Source of the DNA: Metaphire vulgaris
Lineage: Eukaryota > Annelida > Clitellata > Crassiclitellata > Megascolecidae
Assembly (NCBI GenBank): GCA_018105865.1
Contig: CM030840.1
Span: 7,136,006 to 7,200,005, forward strand
DNA: 64,000 nucleotides
Reading direction: 5' to 3'
The position numbers were made by a program, and so were the translations under genes. Shown here piece after piece: positions 53,059 through 63,380 of the stretch (positions are counted from its first letter, which is position 1; each line of letters begins with the position of its first letter). The notes under the pieces are model-generated. The model was given only the letters and a program-made list of their open reading frames with translations. It did no database searches and was not told the origin of the DNA.

Positions 53059-55895
53059 ATGTCGGAGATAAATGCGATGTCGAGGCAGACAAGAGCTCAG
53101 ACTAGAGCACAGTCGAGAGCGTGTATGCCTTTATTTACTTTGGATGGGGTCCGTGATGATCCAGAGATTAGCATTGCACCGCTATACCGGTCACCGACAG
53201 CCGACGTAACACCGCAAGGGCCCGAACTAATCAGATCGACCACACCGCTGACGCCCGGGGGAGATAATCGGGGAGACACACCGCCCGTTAGAAGAGACTG
53301 TGATGACCGTGAGGGGCGAAACAATACCGATGACGCGGGGGGTCCGAATCTAGATAATGGCCTTCTGCGAAGCCCGTCTCCGCGGCGGATATACAGACCG
53401 ACACCTCGATACCCCAGGGACCAGCAGGGGCGAGGCGGGGTCCGCGATAATGACCGACCGATGGAGAAGGGGAACGACCCGGTGATAAGTACCGATTATG
53501 AAGCACAGTCGCTTGGCTTCAGCCCGATCATACGAGGCAGAGGGGATGAAAACAGGCATAGACCCGCAAACGACCAGGTTTATGACCGTAGAATTGGGCC
53601 CGGAAACAGGGACGACCGATGGCCGGGTACCGACACTTATTACCCAAACAGGGACCGTTTCACGACCGCAGAGCGAATACCGTTAGAAAGCGACCATGAA
53701 CAATGTTGGGTCAACACAAACCGCCCAATACCGGAGACACAAATGAGGGGTCCGATTCACCGAAACAGAAAAGAGGTAGGGTAGAGACCTATTGCCACGA
53801 CACCCTGGGCCAGAGAGTACCGAACAGGGGCCCAAGGGAAGTAAACGACCGAATGGAGGGCGATGATCGTGATGGTCGCTGGGGTCCGATTAATGCAGAA
53901 GGGGGACCAGAAATACCAGGGCCAGAACCAGACCGACACCGCACAGGCAGGATTCTGCCGTGGAACTCGAATAATGGCCAGGATTACGGGGGAATAGATT
54001 TAAACCGGCCAGCACCCGAGACACAGAGGATGGGCCCGGTTAATAGAGGCAATCGAAGGACGGGGACCGGAAATAATGGCTCCGAAAACCAGGACCAGGG
54101 ACTACCGAGTAGAGGCCCGACCGTGATAAACGATCCACTGGGTTATGAAGACCGCAGATATCACTACCCCCCTAGGGAACCGAGGGGACCAGATAGGCGA
54201 TGGCCAGAATCCGTTTATAACCGGATAGGTCCAGACATAACGGGACCTTTACCGATAAACCCGGGCCAGGCATATGATGAATTAGATCAGAACCGACCGC
54301 AACCCGACAAAATAAATGATAGGTCCGAAAAGCCTCATAGACAATTCATGAAACCGGCGAAATACAACGGTACAGGCCCGGTAGAATCATATATCGCGCA
54401 ATATGAAATTTGTGCACGGCACAATAAATGGACAGCAAGGGAAAAATGCGATTTTCTTCAGTGGGCTCTGGATGGTGTTGCCACTGAAATTTTGTGGAAT
54501 TTGCAAGGGACAGGGGACCTCACCTATGAAAATTTGGTGGACCGGCTAAGACAACGATTTGGCTATCAGGGCCAGTCGGAAACGTTCAGAGCACAGCTTT
54601 TCCGGTACAAACAGAAGCCAGCCCAGTCGCTTAACGATTTAGTATTTGAAATCCGGAAGTTAACCTCTTTGTCCTACCTCAACCAAAAGGACAATGAAAC
54701 AGTCGAAGGAATAGCCCGAAACATGTTCATTCAGGCTATCGCGGATCCCCAACTAAGATTGAAGGTCCGAGAGCGCGAGCCCGTGTCACTGAACGATGCT
54801 TTCAAACTAGCACTCCGATTGGATAGTTTCTCAAAATTAAGTGGGGCCGATTTCACACCACACCCGAGTCTACCGCAATTCAATGGAACCGATTTCTCAC
54901 CACACCCTAGTCAAACCGCAGAAAGGGTTAGAGGGGGGCCGGAGACCGAATTCATATGCCGTAGATTTGAAGAGGCTATGAGAGCACAGACTATAGCGCA
55001 AGAGGCCTTCCAGAAGTCTGTTAACGATCAGATTCAGAGAATGAATGATAAAACCGATCAGAGAACCAGCCATTCCCCAGGGCTAACCACAGAGAAGCAG
55101 GTTCGATTTGAAACAAATAATCGACCCCCACCGTCTCCAACACCGACACAGAAGCAATATTTTCCGCAAAAGCAGGAAGGGTCCGGATTTAATAATAATT
55201 GGCGCTATAGATCCGATCAAAATACCCGCGAAACACCAAGTAGACCCTACAACCAACCCTATGACCAGCAGAACAGATCAAAAGAAGCACCCCGCTGCTA
55301 CAACTGCCAGATGCCCGGTCATATCCGAAGGGACTGCCCCGAAAAATGGCGCAACAGAAGTCAACGGCCGCAAGTTAATCAGAGTATAAATAAAAAAGGA
55401 GACAGAGAGGGTCCGAAATCACTTTATGTGAGACCAAAGATAAATGGACGGCAGTTATGGTCCCTCATTGATACCGGCGCCACAGAAAATTTAATTCATA
55501 GTCGTTTTACTCGAAATGCTACAATCAGGCCCACTACAGTCGATTTGTATGCGGCCAACGGAAGCAAAATAAATGTGAAGGGAGAAACGGTTTTGACCGT
55601 AAGATTTAGCCCCAGATGTGTATCTAAAGTCAGATTCATTGTATCCGATGAAATAAGCGAGATACTGCTAGGAATGGAATTTCTCAAAAGCGGGAAATGT
55701 AAGCTAGATTTTCAGACTGACACGCTGCAAATTGGACGGGAAATAATAAATTTAACCACATTTGTTGGTCAGCGTTGGGCCAGACGCGTTCAAATAGGAA
55801 GAGAAATCACTCTACCGCCCGAATCGACCAGCGAAGTACCGGCTAAAATGTTAATAGGAAACGCCGAGGAGAGGGAGGGGAGAATGGTTGCTTGA
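53059..55895 (+). pseudogene. gypsy-2 gag-protease, one frame change
   Basis: The ATG at 53,059 gives MSEINAMSRQTRAQ and PLFTLDGVRDDPEI. A long Arg/Asp/Pro-rich, probably disordered region follows. The first frame stops at 53,784 and continues in another frame, open to 55,895, so one indel lies at about 53,700-53,784. Next are the capsid-like core (FMKPAKYNGTGPVESYIAQY, KCDFLQWALDG, 54,340-54,830), zinc knuckle CYNCQMPGHIRRDC (55,296-55,336), and protease IDTGATENLI (55,467) with ISEILLGMEFL. Pol overlaps its last few codons in a different frame, which suggests frameshift or restart translation of pol. Confidence 0.88.
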
Positions 55896-58800
55896 ACACA
55901 AAGAACTTACCCCAGGCGTGCATTTAGCCCGAGCGGTGTATGAAGGCCGGGGAAGGGAGGCAGTGATACAAGTGACTAACACAAACCCGACGGCCGCTAT
56001 TATTAGAGCCAATGAAGTATTGGGCGAACTGACACCCGTGTCAGTCCAGAGCCAAAGCCATCAACCCGACCCCGTAAACAGCGAAGTATGGAAAGCCGCT
56101 GTGGCCAAAATACTCAACGAAATTCCACCCGAAGTAACCAAGGAGGAAAAAGCACTATTAAAAAATGTTCTGTTTAAATACCGAAATGCATTTTCCTTAG
56201 ACGATACTGATTTAGGGTGCACCGATTTAATAGAGCATTCTATCACAACAATAGATGACTCACCCATACGCCAAAGTCTTCGGCGCCAGCCGATGGCTTA
56301 TCAAGACGCCATCGATGAGCACACGGACCTATTGTTACAGCAGGGCGTAATAACCCCCTCCCAGAGCGAGTGGGCGGCAAATGTTGTTTTAGTGAGAAAA
56401 AAAGACAATAAACTTCGATTCTGCATTGATTATCGCGCGCTGAATGCGAAAACACGTTTCGATGCGTATCCGGTCCCGTTGACAAGAGTTTGTCTTGATT
56501 CGCTAGGGGGCAGCACCTATTTCAGCGTTTGCGATTTACGCTCTGGTTTCCATCAAATTCCGATTAAGGGCAGACGCCCAACCGTACAGCCTTCAGAACT
56601 CGTAAAGGCCTCTTCGAATACAAACGAACAGCCATGGGGCTACGGGTGCCAGTATCACATGTTGCCGACTTATGGACCTAGTTCTAAAAAATTTGAACCA
56701 CATTTCTTGTTTGCTTACTTAGATGACGTCATAATATTTGCTGCCGACCCCGTAACGCATATTCAGAGGCTCGGTGAAGTATTAGAACGCATGGAACGAG
56801 CCGGCCTTAAATTTAGACTGGACAAATGCAAGATCATGAAAAGACAATTAATATTCCTCGGGCACTCCATATCAGCAGAGGGAATTTCCCCTGATCCTGA
56901 AAAAGTGCTTAAAATAGAACAATGGCCGATACCCAGAAAAGTGAAACAAGTAAGGAGTTTTTTAGGACTCTGCACCTATTACAAGTTATTAGTACCTAAA
57001 TTCGCAAAACTGGCGTCACCTCTGACGGAACTTACAAAGAAAGGAAAGTTATTTGTATGGAGCGCCGAATGTCAATCCTCATTCGAAGCGTTAAAAGTGG
57101 CCCCTCACATCCGAACCGATTGTAGCCATGCCGAATGACCATGACCCTACGTACTGGATGTGGATGCTAGCCTTTTTGTATAGGCGGCGTATTAGCTCAA
57201 ATATCAGGGGTAAAGAAAAAGTGGTGGCATATTTTAGCCGGAAGCTTACTCCTGCCCAGCAAAATTACTCGACTACGAAAAGGAATTTCTGGCGTTGATT
57301 GAATGCGTTAAATACTTCAAACATCATTTATTAGGCAGAAAATTTTGGCTCGTTCCGATCATCAGGCCCTCACATCGATATTTAAGGCCCTGAATTGTAT
57401 GGACAGTACGCCCGCTGGATTGATTATTTGGCCCAGTTTCAGTTGACCCTGACCCACAGAAGTGGCAGTTTGCACCTAAACGCCGATTCCATGAGCCGGC
57501 GGGGGGCAGCAGAAACTGAAGATAAGGCTACAGAGAATGGGGAAGGAGCAAGATACAACCTGTCCGAAGGGGAAATGGGGAAAACCCAGCCCCTAAAGAC
57601 CCGCGAATTTGACCCAGAGCAGGAGCCGGCGAACAAACAGAGACAAGAACAGACGGAAGACGACGAACGAACGGACACAGACAGAGACAAAGACGGTGAC
57701 GAATTTATCACACGTGAAGTGCACGCTGTGAACCCACGGCCGATCAGCGTAAACAGGTCTTTCGAAACGCCCGCCGCCCGAATAATAGCAATGCAGAGGG
57801 CCGATCCAGAATTAAGCCGCGTCATAGATTGGGTGGAAAATGGAGCCGCAGAACTTGCTGACATATTGTCTGATGGACCCGAGATAAAGACCTATTTTTT
57901 CAATTGCATCAGATGGAAATCACGGATAACGTGCTATACAGGGTCAATCCAAGAAAAATCAAACAGCTAGTTATACCGAAGGCCCTGCAAAACGAATTCT
58001 TGACCCTGGCCCATGCAAATGCAGCGTCCGGTGCGCATTTAGGCATTCGCCGCACCCGATTAACCGTTAGAGCCCGAGGGTATTTTCACGGCTGGTCCAA
58101 ATATACCGAACTCTTCGTAAAGAACTGTGAAAGATGTCGGCGTTATATTAGGCGACCATTGCCCCACCATGGACCACTCCAGACGCACCGATGCGGAGAA
58201 CCGTTTGAGATTTTATCAATAGACCTGACAGGCGCTCACCCCTGCACCGAGGATGGGAACCGCTATGTACTTACGATGTTATGTTGCTTTTCAAAATGGA
58301 TAGAGGCCATTCCCGTAAAGTCGATGACAGCCAGTTGTGTGGCTAGGAATTTAGTCAACACGGTAATAGTGCGTTACGGCGTCCCTAGGGTAGTTTTGAC
58401 AGATAGAGGCCCGGCCTTCGAAAGCGCCCTCTTCAGCGAATTATGTAAGATTCTTGGGGTGCATAAAACACGTACCACAAGCTACTGGCCTCGAGCCAGC
58501 CCCGTAGAATGTTGGCATAAAACGATGAATTCAATGGTCGCTAAATGTGTGGGCAAAATCACAAGAGATGGGACGAAACTATTCCCCCTCGTGACGTCAG
58601 CATATCGGGCCTCAATCCATGAAACAACGGGGTTCAGTCCCAACCGGATCGTCCTAGGAAGAGAAACGCGCCTCCCCTGGACCTAGTGTATGGCCTGCCA
58701 CCATCCGAAAAAAGTAGCGACACCTGTCGAGTATGTCACTAGAATGAGAGATGAAATGGAAGAAGCTTTTAAAATAGTCAGAGAACGGTTGCAGCAAAGC

Positions 58801-59288
58801 GCTAAAAGACGTGCAGATAAGTATTTTCCTACAGTCAACCCGAAAACATTTTTGCCCGGAGACAAAGTCTATTGGTATACCCGCAGAAAAAGAAAGGCTC
58901 ATATCCGAAATGGCAACTCTGCTACGAAGGCCCGTATGTAGTGACCAGGCAGACGTCACCGGTAAATGTAGAGATTCGGAGGTTAGACGCCAGAGGGCGT
59001 ACATTTATTTCTCACATCGATAAGCTAAAGACATGTAGAGAGGAGGAGACAGAAGACTTAGAAGAGACCCAGGAGGAAAGGGACCACGAAGAGATTGATC
59101 GGGAGATAACAGAAAGGGAAGGAAGTCAAGAGGAAGGAGGAAATGATATGAGAGGGACTGAAATGGACGAAGAAGGAGGTGAGGTAGTAGAAAAAGACAC
59201 GGCCATTGCACCGAATGACCCAGACCCCAACCCAGACCGAATGACCCGACCCAGAAGAGCAAGCAAACCACCGGTTAGATTTATGTAA
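55888..59288 (+). pseudogene. gypsy-2 pol (RT, RNase H, integrase), frameshifted
   Basis: RT: RFCIDYRALNAKTRFDAYP, VCDLRSGFHQIPI and YLDDVIIF (catalytic pair at 56,722-56,727). Between them, about 56,570-56,700 is read out of frame, so conserved palm residues are lost. The RNase H region (57,130-57,400) keeps VDAS and AYFSRKL-type blocks in broken frames. The integrase H2C2 finger (58,010-58,150) is followed by the core with SIDLTG, LTDRG and SPVECWHK, giving three acidic residues (58,222, 58,402, 58,507). Spacing of the last two is one residue shorter than usual. The C-terminal GPYVV module and an acidic tail end at 59,288. Frame changes near 57,130, 57,390, 57,900, 58,675 and 58,870 inactivate it. 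Confidence 0.88.
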
Positions 59289-60400
59289 GAAGTAGAAAAT
59301 TAAAATGTAGATAATGACGTTTAATGACGTGTATATAAATGGTATAATGGTCTAAAAGTGGAAAATGCATGTGAAGTAGGCACACAAAAAAAGGGTTAAG
59401 AGACTATGAAATTGTACATACGTATATGAATTACGAGCGCAGGATATTCCTGTAACAGTTATATAGCGCATGGAACAACTCCCGTATATTAATGTATAGC
59501 AGAAGAAAGAGAATGACTAGAAGTGAGTAAATAAGTAAGATGTATAGAGATGTATATAGCAAGAACAAGTGAGTAAGTACGGAAATAGATAGCTAGAAAA
59601 GACGGACGAATGTTTTAAAAAAATGTGGCCAAGCAGGAAGGTCAAAAGAATGCATAGTTGTGTATATATGAAAAGGCATAGAAAACAAATAACGGAAAAT
59701 TCTAGAAACAAAAGGACAGAAGCCTGGGAATGTAAATAATTGGATTAAACAAGGGTAGAATGATGCAGAGGATGAGCAAGGGAGATGAAGTACAGAAGTT
59801 ATATAGCGCCAAGGAAAGTCGCGTATTAAGTACAGAAACTAGCTGAGAACAAGTGAGTAAGTACACAGTAGGCATATAGTGGAACAGAGGTAGCGAACTG
59901 TACATAGGGCTATATAAGAAAAGGGAAGTCAGTAACTTTTAGATGTTTATGTAGCGCATCGAGGAATCCACATGACTGGTAGAAGAGCGGATAAAATTGT
60001 AGAGACGCTCAGCCATTGGCAAAGAGAAGGGAAATTAACCACAAAATAAGAGATATTTAAAATTGACATAGAAAAGAAGGACTCAGTTGACCCTTATAGG
60101 AGAAAAACGGAGGGGTAGGAGACGAACCCTGAGGGAAGAGGACGTTCGAAGACAGACAGCTAGGAACCCTGGGATCTTTGGACGAGGGTTTAATGGATTA
60201 AGGATGAACGCCCTAGGGGCAAGACCAGATTGAAGGAAGAGATAAGGCGGCGGAGAAGCTGCGCCGGAGAAGAAGGAGAAGACGGGTAGGACCACCCGGG
60301 GAAGTTTCTGGAAAAAGGGTAGAGGGGGGGAAGGTAATTTTGTGTCTGCGAGTATGTTGCAGGTAACCACGACGAAGATGGACATGATGGACGTTGGAAA
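59289..60400 (+). other. Purine-rich spacer between pol and the accessory gene
   Basis: No plus-strand coding. The strand is strongly purine-biased. Degenerate direct repeats begin TTATATAGCGC at about 59,459 and 59,799, with a weaker TTATGTAGCGC at 59,947. GAACAAGTGAGTAAGTAC recurs at about 59,563 and 59,849. Minus-strand Ser/Leu/Pro frames are mirror artefacts of the purine bias. Confidence 0.6.
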
Positions 60401-60405
60401 TGAAG

Positions 60406-60498
60406 TGACGTCACGATGCAAGAATGAATGCGCGAAGGCGATTGGCTCGCGGGAAGCAAACGGGGAAAGGGGGCGGCGAACCATCCTGCTGTATATAG
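60406..60498 (+). promoter_or_regulatory. Candidate internal promoter of accessory gene, copy C
   Basis: TGACGTCA (60,406-60,413), ATTGG (60,441-60,445), GGGGGCGG (60,469-60,476) and TATATAG (60,492-60,498). The initiator ATG is about 95 bases further on. Order and rough spacing match the array before copy B. Confidence 0.6.
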
Positions 60499-60591
60499 AT
60501 ACATGCACAGGAAGCGGGAGCGGAAGACGCCGACGTAGTCGATCGCATCAATCCTCGCAGGAAGTGGAAAGTCGAAGACCAGACACGAACA

Positions 60592-61482
60592 ATGCATAGG
60601 GGGAGCGCCGAAGTTTGCTACAGGTGTGGAGCGTGGTTCCAGGACTGGGCCACCCTCGCTCGGCACCGGAAATCCGCGCACGGGCTGGGCGGGGATGGCG
60701 GAGGATCAGAGGGACGGAGTGGGCCGCAGCCGCAGCCGAGAAAGCCGACCATCCAGCCACTGATGGGAGCAGGAGCGACCGCCACTCCCCGGATGCAGAC
60801 GGCGAACGCGAGCGCGCTCTACAGGATCCGTCCCACCACGGTGGTAGGAACCTCTGCCGAGCCGGTGAGGAGGATGACGACCACGGCGATGTCGGTGAGC
60901 ACTCGGGGTACGAGGCCGGCGGTGGACCTGGCTCAAGCGGGGACACCGGCCCCCAGCAGACCTGTGCCTGGACCGGTCGCCACCATGGCCGCCTGCCCCC
61001 CAGCCATCTTGCACGACCTCTCCGCCCGCCGGGGGCGCCTGGAAACTATGGTGGAGGTGGCCTGCCGTTGGAGCAGGAAATTCGCTATCCGGCAGGTGGA
61101 GGAAATGCTGGCGGCGACCTTTCCAGAAATAGAGGCGGACTTCCGCAAGGCGGTGGCCTTCGGGGTCGCCTGGGGACCCAGCCGACGTCAACGACACTTC
61201 CGTCCTCGACGACCTCCACCTCCTCCCCAGAGGACCGCTGGACCTCCGGCACCTGTCAACCCCACCAGCGGGGGAGACGCCGACCCGCGCCACTATCCAG
61301 AAGCAGGACGCGGAATCTTCCTGGATACCCCACTGGCGAGCGGCGACGCCATGATTGGCGAAGACGAACTTTTGCATCTGCTGGGCGACTGGGGTGAGAC
61401 CGTCGCCGGAATCTCGGCAGCGTACGAGGACATCACCCCTCCCGGAGAAGCGGATGTGGGGGAAAACGGCGGAGCTGATTGA
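60592..61482 (+). CDS. C2H2 accessory protein, copy C (gypsy-2)
   Basis: Open for 296 codons from ATG 60,592. Finger CYRCGAWF...HRKSAH (residues 9-30), again C-x2-C-x12-H-x4-H. The long Pro/Arg/Thr/Ala linker spans about 30-145. The helical module (about 145-200) is RLETMVEVACRWSRKF, QVEEMLAATFPEIE, RKAVAFGVAW. The tail has GEDELLHLLGDW and ITPPGEAD, with ITPP shared with copy A. It is GC-rich, with two other frames open in part. It sits between the pol spacer and the 3' LTR, about 470 bases before the LTR. It stays open although gag-pol upstream has at least six frame changes. Likely role: sequence-specific regulator, perhaps of the element's own transcription; inferred only from layout. Confidence 0.82.
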   Translation: MHRGSAEVCYRCGAWFQDWATLARHRKSAHGLGGDGGGSEGRSGPQPQPRKPTIQPLMGAGATATPRMQTANASALYRIRPTTVVGTSAEPVRRMTTTAMSVSTRGTRPAVDLAQAGTPAPSRPVPGPVATMAACPPAILHDLSARRGRLETMVEVACRWSRKFAIRQVEEMLAATFPEIEADFRKAVAFGVAWGPSRRQRHFRPRRPPPPPQRTAGPPAPVNPTSGGDADPRHYPEAGRGIFLDTPLASGDAMIGEDELLHLLGDWGETVAGISAAYEDITPPGEADVGENGGAD

Positions 61483-61952
61483 ACTATTGAACTATCGACG
61501 AATAAAGGACTTCCGGATACAGGACCCCAAGGAGCAAGGCAAAAGTAGTGGACGAGAAATGTGCGACTGGTATGCATGGATGGAATGAGAGTGGGTGTTT
61601 TATATTTGTTTTAACTTGTGCTATAAATTTTGAACTAGTTAAAAAGAACGATTATGTTAGAGGAAATTAGAACACTTAATTGCAGGAATTTGATACGAAC
61701 TCAGAAACTTTTATGTTGACTAAAAAAATTATTTCAACTCTATTTTAACTCCGGAACCGTGGAGGTAACTCAGAACTCGTATACTAAAATCGACCACCTC
61801 GGTTTAAACTCAGAAGTCGACATAGGATAAGGAGAAACTTTAATTAATCATGATTAGGTATTAACATTTATCATAATAATTCATGTGAGCGGTGGGAGTT
61901 GAGAGAGAAAGAAAGGAGAGAGAGAGTGGGTTTGGTTTGAACAAGAGGAGAG

Positions 61953-61959
61953 TTGAACG

Positions 61960-62018
<59 letters not shown>

Positions 62019-62386
62019 GGCAGCAGACGACGGAAAGGCTGACGCAAGGGAAAGGGAGAGCCAGGAGGAGAGGAGGACGCCGGAGAGCGGGATATATAAA
62101 GAAGGAGCGCGAGAGAAGAAGGAAGAAGAGAGGAGGATTGCGAAGCGGAGACTGGATGTGGAGAGCAAGGGAGCGAAAGGAAAGGGGACGTCGGAGCAGC
62201 GGAAAGGATAAGGTGAGTGTTGTATGTTGATTGTATGTGTGTTGCGATCAGATTATATTTACGTGTTTGAAACTCATGCGTCTTGTACACGTCTTCTAAT
62301 AGATTCAGGGTGGGAACCGCGGACATATACGACAGAACAGGGGTAAGGGGGGAAACGAGGGTAATCCCCCCCGGAAGGTCGTTGAA
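61953..62386 (+). repeat. gypsy-2 3' LTR (434 bp)
   Basis: Same sequence as the 5' LTR except for a shorter (GA)n tract (about 61,965-62,013) and a few one- to three-base differences. Followed by ATAA. Confidence 0.9.
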
Positions 62387-62390
62387 ATAA

Positions 62391-63110
62391 AAGTCCTCGG
62401 CCTTGGCCCTGATGTCCTTCGCCTTGGGAGTAGTCTTTGGGCATGTGTTCAGAATGGAATTAAACAAGAAAATCGCCCATTAACACTGTTGGGCTATAAG
62501 GTTACGTCCTGTCGATATTAAGGTCCTAGTTTCGCTTTCAGTGCTGCTGTTCAGTGTGATGACGAAACAGAGATCAATAGCCATGCGCCCTATGTAAGAC
62601 TCTTTGACTCGCTTGTAGAAATCCCACTCCCCACATCTAGAATTTTGTTGCAGATCTCCAATATGGATGTATCGCCTCTATTTTCTTTGAATGTAGTCCC
62701 GGCCCGCCCTTGGCATATGATGCCTCTTGTACATTTAGCGCCCATACTAGTGAGTTCCTAACGCCACAGTAACCGGCAAATCGCCCCTCCTTCCCACCAT
62801 ATTTAGGTTGCATTAGCAGTCGCTATATTGCCCCGTAGATGTATACATCATAGTTCTAGTTTATGGTCCCAGTATAACGAATTAAAATGAATGTCCCTAA
62901 AGATGAATCCCCAGTCATTTTTCTACGTGTAATAAAGACACCCCACCTCTTTATTCTACAAATAATATTAACTCCCTCCGAATTATAATAACTCCCCTAT
63001 AGTGATATGCAGTAAAATATGAATTAATATGAATCACCTCATTATTACAGGTGGAATAATGAACTCCACCTCAGTATTATACGTATAATAATAATGGATT
63101 ACTTCTGCAA
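62391..63110. other. No recognised gene; right half of split minus-strand frame at 62,391-62,467
   Basis: The minus strand at 62,467-62,391 reads NTCPKTTPKAKDIRAKAEDF and is continued on the far side of gypsy-2. The rest is AT-rich non-coding DNA. Confidence 0.4.
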
Positions 63111-63380
63111 CTACTAGGGGGCGTGGAGCTAGCAGATAGCTTGATCAATGATAGACTTTCTCCATCCATTGCAACTCAACTCAAACAGAGATATGCAACC
63201 TTAGCCGAAAATAATATTCTCAGTGTGTTTGTGTTACCGACGCAACAACAGGTTAACGGAGTTGACTGTGGCGTCCATGCTATAGCAACAGCTATTGAGT
63301 TTTTAGCTGACAGCGGTGATCCGTTAGCCTCTTTCGATATTGCACAAATGCGTCCGCATTTGGTATCCTCACTCGAATAG
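63111..63380 (+). pseudogene. Ulp1/SENP-type cysteine protease, C-terminal fragment
   Basis: The frame reads GGVELADSLINDRLSPS, then QQQVNGVDCGVHAIATAIEF and a stop after MRPHLVSSLE. The Q-x6-D-C-G arrangement holds the oxyanion Gln and catalytic Cys of the C48 (Ulp1) fold. Catalytic His and Asp would lie upstream, and only the start of that region (the ADSL block) is visible. Such C48 domains occur both in SUMO proteases and in repeated transposon-linked genes of invertebrates; this fragment cannot tell which. It may be an exon, since an ATG lies at neither a domain edge nor a good context. Confidence 0.55.

Larger units (their letters stand above)
52464..62386 (+). mobile_element. gypsy-2: complete-length Ty3/gypsy-type retrotransposon with accessory gene
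   Basis: Two LTRs in direct orientation are flanked by ATAA (52,460-52,463 and 62,387-62,390). In order: LTR, primer-binding site, gag, protease, RT, RNase H, integrase, a 1.3-kb spacer, the C2H2 accessory gene, LTR. RT-before-integrase order identifies Ty3/gypsy. Gag-pol contains several frame changes. The insertion splits a minus-strand frame (KAKDIRAKAEDF / AEAKNKD) in the flanking DNA. Confidence 0.9.

Noticed and set aside
60083..61377. Long minus-strand frames (up to 223 codons) opposite the gypsy-2 spacer and accessory gene
   Set aside because: They mirror purine bias and GC-rich codons of the plus strand, lack domains, and the plus-strand frame is conserved in two other loci.
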